Source of the DNA: Kribbella sp. ALI-6-A
Lineage (GTDB): Bacteria > Actinomycetota > Actinomycetes > Propionibacteriales > Kribbellaceae
Direction of reading: 5' to 3'
Length of the DNA stretch: 39,196 bases
Assembly: GCF_001984195.1 (NCBI RefSeq)
Contig: NZ_MTQN01000002.1
Span: 1-39,196, forward strand
Shown: positions 34,497-39,196 of the stretch, piece by piece
Numbering within the stretch: position 1 is the stretch's first letter
Layout: every line of letters begins with the position of its first letter
Translations under genes and position numbers: made by a program
Notes under the pieces: model-generated
Databases searched by the model: none
What the model was told of the DNA's origin: nothing
Seen by the model: only the letters and a program-made list of their open reading frames with translations

Positions 34497-35954
34497 ATGA
34501 CCAGGGAAGAGCGCCAGCCCAACCTCCTGCTGAAGCAGGCGCGCGGCGCGCTCTCCCAGGCCCGGCTGGCCGAACTCGTCAACGAGGAGATCCTGCGCGC
34601 CACTGGCTCTATGGGCGCAATAACTGCCAAGGCAATCTCTGATTGGGAGCGCGGCTGGTACACATGGCCCGGGAAGCACGCCCGGGCCGCTCTGTGCCGA
34701 GTGCTCGGTGCGCCTGATGCCGCGGCGTTGGGGTTCCAGAATCGTCGTGTCGCTGCCTCCGAACCTGCGCCGGTTCGTGTCGCGTCGCCGGACACCACTG
34801 CGTTGATCGACCTCGCCGGTCTGAACGGCAAGGGCTCGCTTGGTCAGGGAGAGGTCGGTCGACTCGAGGTGCCCGGCGGCCGCCTGTTCTCGGGCCTCGA
34901 CCTGGAGGCGTTCTACTGGCCGGCCGAACCGACTGGGCAGGATCGGCTCGCCGTGCGGTCGCTCGATGACGAGGCGACGATCCGGCCGGACAGGCGGTCG
35001 GCGGTGATCGCAGTGACCGACGCTGCGGGGGAGGAGTGGTACCACGTCGCCGACGGGCGCCAGCTCGTGCGGAAGCCACCCGGCCCGGACCACACTCGGG
35101 ACGTCCCCTCGGCGTACGTCTTGGACGACCTCACCGTCGCGATCCTCTGGATGATCACGAACACCGACGCGGCACTGCTCGCCGACGACTACTCGCTCGA
35201 CCACTACCGCACCAAGCTGAGCCCGTACGGCGAGCTGCTGTCGTCCAGCCTCACCTTCGGCGCGGTTCCGGATCTCCATGAGCTGTCGGCCCGCTGGTTG
35301 GGTTCTCGATTCTGTGCCGACCACATCGTGCGCAACCTCGGCAGACTCACTTCGACGCCGCTGTTCTGGAGCCGTGAGCAACGAGGTGAGGAAGCGTCGT
35401 CCTGGTTGATCTGGACGCACAAGATCGAGTACCTGCGGGCAACCACCAAGATGTTGAAGCGCCATCGACGAGCGTTCTGCATCCCTGAGCACGAGGTGAA
35501 GAACTCGCCGCGGTACGAGCGGATCGTCCTGCTGCTCGCCGTCGCCTTAATGGAGGCGTTCCAGATCACCGTCGACGTCACCACCGATCCCGACCATGGC
35601 CAGGTCGAAGGCTTCGTCCTGGGCGGCGAGGCCATCGTCGCGAACTGGCTGCGCGCGCCCGGACTCTGGTACGTCGACGCCAGTGCCCCACCGTCACGCC
35701 GGATGGTCTACCGCGACATCGCGGAGGCCGCCTCTACCCGCTCGATCATCGAGCAGCCAACGCCAGCACGCCGCTTGGAGGCACTCGCTGGCTACCTGAA
35801 CATCCCTTGGCGCTGGTTCGGCAAGCGCTGTACCGAGCTATCGGCGGTCGGCGCCGGCGGTATCGCCCAGCCTCGCAGCAGGTTGCTGTCCACCGTCGGT
35901 CTCGACCTCGCCCTCAGCTACATCGCCAGCCTTGATCGAAACCAAGGAGCCTGA
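34497..35954 (+). CDS. large XRE-type regulator with uncharacterised C-terminal region
   Basis: A 485-aa protein whose first 80 residues form an XRE-like HTH: NLLLKQARGALSQARLAELV, then GAITAKAISDWERGWYTWPG and ALCRVLGAPDAAALGF. The remainder is uncharacterised, mixed in structure and without catalytic motifs or membrane segments. Proteins of this plan are common in actinomycetes as regulators with a long ligand- or protein-binding C-terminus. ATG at 34497 is the likeliest start, with 34479 as an alternative. It is divergent from the XRE-DUF5919-like/NUDIX operon across the operator at 34356-34387. Its stop lies directly before the DUF296 gene start. Confidence 0.78.
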   Translation: MTREERQPNLLLKQARGALSQARLAELVNEEILRATGSMGAITAKAISDWERGWYTWPGKHARAALCRVLGAPDAAALGFQNRRVAASEPAPVRVASPDTTALIDLAGLNGKGSLGQGEVGRLEVPGGRLFSGLDLEAFYWPAEPTGQDRLAVRSLDDEATIRPDRRSAVIAVTDAAGEEWYHVADGRQLVRKPPGPDHTRDVPSAYVLDDLTVAILWMITNTDAALLADDYSLDHYRTKLSPYGELLSSSLTFGAVPDLHELSARWLGSRFCADHIVRNLGRLTSTPLFWSREQRGEEASSWLIWTHKIEYLRATTKMLKRHRRAFCIPEHEVKNSPRYERIVLLLAVALMEAFQITVDVTTDPDHGQVEGFVLGGEAIVANWLRAPGLWYVDASAPPSRRMVYRDIAEAASTRSIIEQPTPARRLEALAGYLNIPWRWFGKRCTELSAVGAGGIAQPRSRLLSTVGLDLALSYIASLDRNQGA

Positions 35955-35955
35955 C

Positions 35956-36411
35956 TTGCACGCCGCCGAACTGACCAGGGGCCGTACGTTCGCGGTCCGC
36001 TTCGACCACGGCGAGGACTTCTTCTCGTCGCTCGCAGGTTTCTGTCGTCAGCACGACGTACGCCAGGGTTTCGTTCCGATGTTCATCGCGGGTCTTCGTG
36101 AAGTCGAGTTGGTAGCAACCTGCGAGAAGGTGACGGACCGGGAGGCGCCGGTCTGGTCTTCCGTACACCTGGAGAGCGTCGAGGCTCTGGGAGGCGGAAC
36201 GTTGGCGTATGACCGTGAGACACACCAGGTGCTGCCCCACATCCACGTCGCGGTCGGTCTCAAGCACCAGTCTGCCTCCGCGCACACCAGTCACCTGTTG
36301 GGAGCCAAAGTCCAATTTCTCACCGAGATGCACCTAGTCGAGATTGCCGGTCCGCCGATGTCCAGGGTGCGACTGGCGGATCTATATGACGTTCCGCAGT
36401 TGAGCTTCTGA
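35956..36411 (+). CDS. PPC/DUF296-domain protein
   Basis: A 151-aa PPC (plant and prokaryote conserved, DUF296) protein: GRTFAVRFDHGEDFFSSLAG then FCRQHDVRQGFVPMFIAGLR, the VLPHIHVAVG segment with two histidines, and VQFLTEMHLVEI. Prokaryotic members form trimers and bind small ligands or metals; they are not AT-hook proteins. TTG at 35956 is preferred: AAGGAG lies 6 bp upstream and the upstream gene stops at 35954; TTG at 35932 is an alternative. The single-base separation implies coupling with the large regulator, which may use it as a sensor or partner (inference). Confidence 0.85.
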   Translation: MHAAELTRGRTFAVRFDHGEDFFSSLAGFCRQHDVRQGFVPMFIAGLREVELVATCEKVTDREAPVWSSVHLESVEALGGGTLAYDRETHQVLPHIHVAVGLKHQSASAHTSHLLGAKVQFLTEMHLVEIAGPPMSRVRLADLYDVPQLSF

Positions 36412-36464
36412 GCCACGCGACCCCGTAGATGGAGGTAATCGGCTGGTGCACGGGCCCCGTGAGT

Positions 36465-36484
36465 AGGTCGCTCGGTGGCGACCT
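36465..36484 (+). terminator. hairpin after the regulator-DUF296 operon
   Basis: AGGTCGC and GCGACCT pair perfectly over a 6-nt loop, starting 54 bp after the stop of the DUF296 gene. A second weaker stem, GACAGG/CCTGTC, lies at 36501-36524. Together these make a plausible tandem terminator. The rest of 36412-36803 has open frames but no recognisable gene. Confidence 0.45.
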
Positions 36485-36742
36485 CGTCTGACCCATCGAT
36501 GACAGGAAGGTACAACAGCCTGTCACTACGGAGTACTTGATCGAGCTGACCGGGTTCGCTTGTACGTCGCGCGGTCGGACGTGTGCTGCGACCGCTGCCG
36601 GCCGGAGGTTCCTGTCGCCGCGACTCGATCGAGCTTCGACCTGGTTCTTGTGCGATTTGACGCGGCGAGCTGCGAGGTGTCGGACCGGCCGATACCGGCG
36701 TGTGATGCGATCCGGCGCCGACGAAGCAGCCGCCGTAGCGAC

Positions 36743-36776
36743 CGTCCTTCCCACCGCCTGGGCGGTGGGAAGGACG
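36743..36776 (-). terminator. 16-bp perfect hairpin terminator
   Basis: CGTCCTTCCCACCGCC pairs completely with GGCGGTGGGAAGGACG across a TG centre. It lies 28 bp beyond the stop of the minus-strand metallopeptidase gene and would also block readthrough from the plus side. Its stability and position mark it as a terminator, despite the lack of a T tract. Confidence 0.75.
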
Positions 36777-36803
36777 ATCGACCGCGTGGGAGGTGTGGCT
36801 GGT

Positions 36804-38006
36804 TCAGCTGGCGTCGGGCGCCACGATCGTCGGGAACGCCTGGTCGAACGCGGTCAGGACCTCGCGGCTGGGCAGGATGTGACCCTGGTTGGGCGCGCTC
36901 TGGGCCAGCTGGTGACCCCAGTTCGAGGCTTTCACCCGCTGGTTCGGGGTGCCGTGGTGGCCGTCGGCCGTGAACGAGCAGTCACCCACGTTGAAGAAGA
37001 TCTGCTCGAAGGCTTCCACCCGCTTGCGCTGCATGGCCAGGCCGCGGGCGTGGGTCAGCGAGTAGCCGGCCAACGCGTCGGCCTGCAGTTCGGAGTGCCG
37101 GGTGGTTTCCGCGTCCGAGTCCTCGGTGATCACGCCGTGCTCGAACTGCACGTGGTGGCCGAACTCGTGCGCCATGATCGCTTCCGGAGCGACGTCGCCG
37201 TACCCGATGGCGTGGTAGGCCTCGAGGATGCCGTCGCCCATCACCAGCTTGTCCGGGATGCCCTGCAGGGCCGGCGGGTCGCTCGGCAGGATCTCGGAGG
37301 CGTAGGCGTTGAAGGAGAACAGCGGGTGGTGGCCGTACTGCCACTTCTCCTGGCTGAACAGCTGGACGATCAGGTCCGCGAGCGGAGCCGCCGCCTCGGG
37401 GGTGGGGAGGCCGAGGGCCCCGACGAGCGTCCGGGTCACCTTCGCCTTGTCGACGACCGTGTTGCTGTGCATCGCCAGCAGTTGGATGTCGTCGGACCGG
37501 GTGTCCCAGAACCTCCGCAGATCCCGGAAGGTGTGGGTGACCGGGGTCTTGAACTCGTCGTTGCGCCCGAAGACCTGCGGGGTGTCCTCGGTCTCGAAGA
37601 GCAGGGTGTCGTACGTCGGGATCTTCAACCCGAAGAACACGAGGATGAAGGCCTCGGTCGAGTCCATCTGCGGGAGGTGGGCCTGAACCCACGCGTCCTT
37701 GGGGGTCGGGCCGCACTGGTAGTCCGCGGGGTTGATGAGGCGCTCGACAAGCGCAGCGGTGGGTGCGGACTCCGGGAGGCCGAGTTGCCGGTCGAGCTCG
37801 GCCAGCCGCGCCTCGAAGTCTGCCGGCAGACCGTCGAGGATGCGCTGGGCGATCGCCTCGGCCTGCTCAGGGCTGAGATCACCGACGGAGACCTGTGTCG
37901 TGGAGTTGGTCGGGGTACTGATCTGGGCCTGGGCCGGACTTGCCGCCAGGGTGCAGCCCAGGGCGAACGCGGCCAGGACCGCCGGCCACTTGACTAACCT
38001 CTTCAT
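36804..38006 (-). CDS. secreted zinc metallopeptidase (HEFGHH type)
   Basis: A 400-aa secreted protein. The N-terminus MKRLVKWPAVLAAFALGCTL followed by AASPAQAQ is a Sec signal peptide with a likely AQA cleavage site. The catalytic centre is EAIMAHEFGHHVQFEHG (HExxH) with a downstream glutamate in RHSELQADALAGYSLTHARG, a pattern of neutral zinc metallopeptidases (ELxAD). The C-terminal part has cysteine-containing GDCSFTADGHHGTPNQR. ATG at 38006 is preferred because GGAAGGATG precedes it. It stands alone on its strand and ends at the strong hairpin at 36743-36776. The substrate is unknown; the signal peptide places it outside the membrane. Confidence 0.9.
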   Translation of the reverse strand: MKRLVKWPAVLAAFALGCTLAASPAQAQISTPTNSTTQVSVGDLSPEQAEAIAQRILDGLPADFEARLAELDRQLGLPESAPTAALVERLINPADYQCGPTPKDAWVQAHLPQMDSTEAFILVFFGLKIPTYDTLLFETEDTPQVFGRNDEFKTPVTHTFRDLRRFWDTRSDDIQLLAMHSNTVVDKAKVTRTLVGALGLPTPEAAAPLADLIVQLFSQEKWQYGHHPLFSFNAYASEILPSDPPALQGIPDKLVMGDGILEAYHAIGYGDVAPEAIMAHEFGHHVQFEHGVITEDSDAETTRHSELQADALAGYSLTHARGLAMQRKRVEAFEQIFFNVGDCSFTADGHHGTPNQRVKASNWGHQLAQSAPNQGHILPSREVLTAFDQAFPTIVAPDAS

Positions 38007-38355
38007 ACGCCATCCTTCCATGGGGGACTCGCCCAATGTCAGCCGGTCCCACGGCACGAGGCCAGATGTGGCGGATGGCAAGATCCGGCATGGCAGGATC
38101 CTGACGGCTAGATGAGCGGACCCGCATCCTGCTCGAGTGGTGGGCGGCGTTCACGGTGCTGGTCCACCGAATCTTCCCCGTCAGACGTGACGCGGCCGAT
38201 CCGCTCGCTACGCTCGGCTACCGAAGCGTCACGCTCGCCGACCCGCGGCTGTCAGCATCGACATCACGGCATTCGGGCCGACGGGCCCCACCTGGGACAC
38301 CGAGCATCGCCGACTCGGCTGCGCAACACGGCGAGCGGGATGCAACAGCGACAGG

Positions 38356-38383
38356 TGTGCTCGCGACCGCGGTCGCGAGCACA
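38356..38383. repeat. 28-bp perfect palindrome
   Basis: The sequence is perfectly self-complementary about the centre 38369/38370, with half-sites TGTGCTCGCGACCG and CGGTCGCGAGCACA and no spacer. It lies in the 522-bp gap (38007-38528) between the divergent metallopeptidase and ATPase genes. A protein-binding site, a recombination site or a terminator for an unseen short transcript are all possible. Nothing else recognisable lies in that gap. Confidence 0.6.
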
Positions 38384-38528
38384 GTCGTAGCGGCTGCGCT
38401 GTCATACTGCTGAGCAGGCTCCGCGGCTTGAGTAGGAATCTGACTGGTGTCCTCGTACCTTGGAGTCCTCAGCGGGCAGCGGGCCGGTCAATTTGGACCA
38501 CGACACTGCTTCCGATGCGAGGTTGCCC

Positions 38529-39196
38529 GTGATGCTCCGCCGGCTGAGGATCGAACACTTCCGCGGGATCGAATCAGCGGAATGGTCCATCAATCGGCGG
38601 CTGGTGGCGCTGGTCGGCGCTGGTGACAGCACCAAGACGACGCTCCTTGATGCCATCGGACTGGTGCTCAACCCGAACTACAACCCGCAGTTCACGGATG
38701 CCGACTTCTACGGCCTCGACCTCACCAGGAACGTCGTCATCGAAGCGACCGTTGCAGATTTGCCGGACAACCTCGTCAAGGAGAGCCAGCTCGGCAAGGA
38801 TCGCTCCGGAATCATGCCGGACGGGACGCTAGTGCACGACCCTATTGATGAAGCCGAGGAGTGCCTCGTCATCCGGCTCACCGTGACGCCTGAGCTCGAC
38901 CCAACTTGGGAGGTCGTGCGACCCGATTCCGACGATGCCCGACCGATCACCGGAACCCAGCGGCGGCAGCTAGGCTACTTCCGTCTAGGGGAGCGGCCCG
39001 ACTTGCACCTACGCTGGGCTCGCGGATCTGCGCTGTCAGGGCTGACCGACGGCAGCGACGGCGCATCTTCCGTGATTCTCGGCGCGCACCGCGAAGCCCG
39101 GTCTGCGGTGTTCGACGCGGACACTAACCCCCTGCACGCCGCTGCCGCGGCCGCCCAGAAATCGGCGGGCTATTTCGGCGCGGCTGCATTCGTCGA
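38529..39196 (+). CDS. OLD-like AAA ATPase/endonuclease, 5' part (runs off the window)
   Basis: The frame is open from GTG/ATG at 38529/38532 to the end, about 222 codons. It reads LRRLRIEHFRGIESAEWSIN, then the P-loop LVALVGAGDSTKTTLLDAIG, then VLNPNYNPQFTDADFYGLD, which is the start of an OLD/RecF-type ATPase. The Walker A has GDSTKTT instead of GxGK(S/T), with the usual second glycine replaced. OLD proteins combine this ATPase with a C-terminal Toprim nuclease and often act in phage defence (OLD of P2, GajA of Gabija). The C-terminus lies outside the window, so nuclease and partner genes cannot be judged. Confidence 0.82.
   Translation, partial: MMLRRLRIEHFRGIESAEWSINRRLVALVGAGDSTKTTLLDAIGLVLNPNYNPQFTDADFYGLDLTRNVVIEATVADLPDNLVKESQLGKDRSGIMPDGTLVHDPIDEAEECLVIRLTVTPELDPTWEVVRPDSDDARPITGTQRRQLGYFRLGERPDLHLRWARGSALSGLTDGSDGASSVILGAHREARSAVFDADTNPLHAAAAAAQKSAGYFGAAAFV

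Noticed and set aside
34061..35110. Additional GGGACGT-like words at about 34064-34072 and 35098-35107
   Set aside because: Both lie inside coding sequences and can arise by chance; they were not counted as operators.
36537..37997. A 486-codon open frame on the plus strand
   Set aside because: It is antisense to the metallopeptidase, whose HExxH, signal peptide and ribosome binding site are clear; the plus translation has only biased Val/Gly/Arg composition.

Overview
The window comes from a high-GC actinomycete. Most coding sequence has strong third-position GC bias, GTG and TTG starts are frequent, and one gene encodes a maleylpyruvate isomerase of the mycothiol-dependent DinB/MDMPI fold, a thiol system found only in Actinobacteria. 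The genus cannot be fixed from the sequence; a Nocardioidaceae-like or related soil actinomycete is a reasonable guess.

Region 1 (1-14011) is an aromatic/ring-compound catabolic island. A LysR regulator (minus) diverges from an EAR-repeat beta-propeller gene and an unrecognised 395-aa gene. Next come an FAD aromatic hydroxylase, a SnoaL/NTF2-like protein flanked by two fragments of decayed short-chain dehydrogenases, an HpaI-type aldolase and a TIM-barrel amidohydrolase. A scar follows, holding an FMN reductase cut off by an IS481-type transposase remnant and a hemerythrin gene without its N-terminus. The island ends with an alpha/beta hydrolase lacking a normal nucleophile and a tightly coupled gentisate module: gentisate 1,2-dioxygenase, fumarylpyruvate hydrolase and maleylpyruvate isomerase. 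Together these would convert gentisate to fumarate and pyruvate.

Region 2 (about 14030-24102) is a conjugative or mobilisable element. On the minus strand an intact MobF/TraA relaxase-helicase is preceded by an overlapping zinc-ribbon/coiled-coil gene and followed by three multiply frameshifted gene remnants. A 350-bp intergenic region rich in perfect inverted repeats, with an exact DnaA-box sequence, is a candidate oriT/control region. Plus-strand genes then encode two unknown proteins, an ArdC-like antirestriction protein, a small coiled-coil protein and an excisionase-like HTH protein. No integrase or coupling protein is visible.

Region 3 (24103-27000) holds a minus-strand SAM methyltransferase coupled to a diverged primase/polymerase-like protein, a chain of five hairpins upstream of the methyltransferase, a conserved-looking 61-aa protein, and an XRE-type HTH plus C-terminal domain regulator (DUF5919-like).

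Region 4 (27048-31700) looks chromosomal: an MHS-family MFS transporter, a broken thioesterase, a GAF-LuxR regulator and an acyl-CoA synthetase.

Region 5 (32480-36411) is a compact cassette: an HD-domain hydrolase, a NUDIX hydrolase translationally coupled to a second 246-aa XRE-DUF5919-like regulator, a divergent large XRE-type regulator and a coupled PPC/DUF296 protein. GGGACGT-type operator repeats lie before the HD gene and before both XRE-DUF5919-like paralogues; the 12-mer TTGGGACGTCTT is identical at the two regulators. This putative three-locus regulon is the best candidate in the window for an undescribed system.

The window ends with a secreted zinc metallopeptidase (minus), an intergenic region containing a 28-bp perfect palindrome, and the start of an OLD-like ATPase gene that runs off the end.
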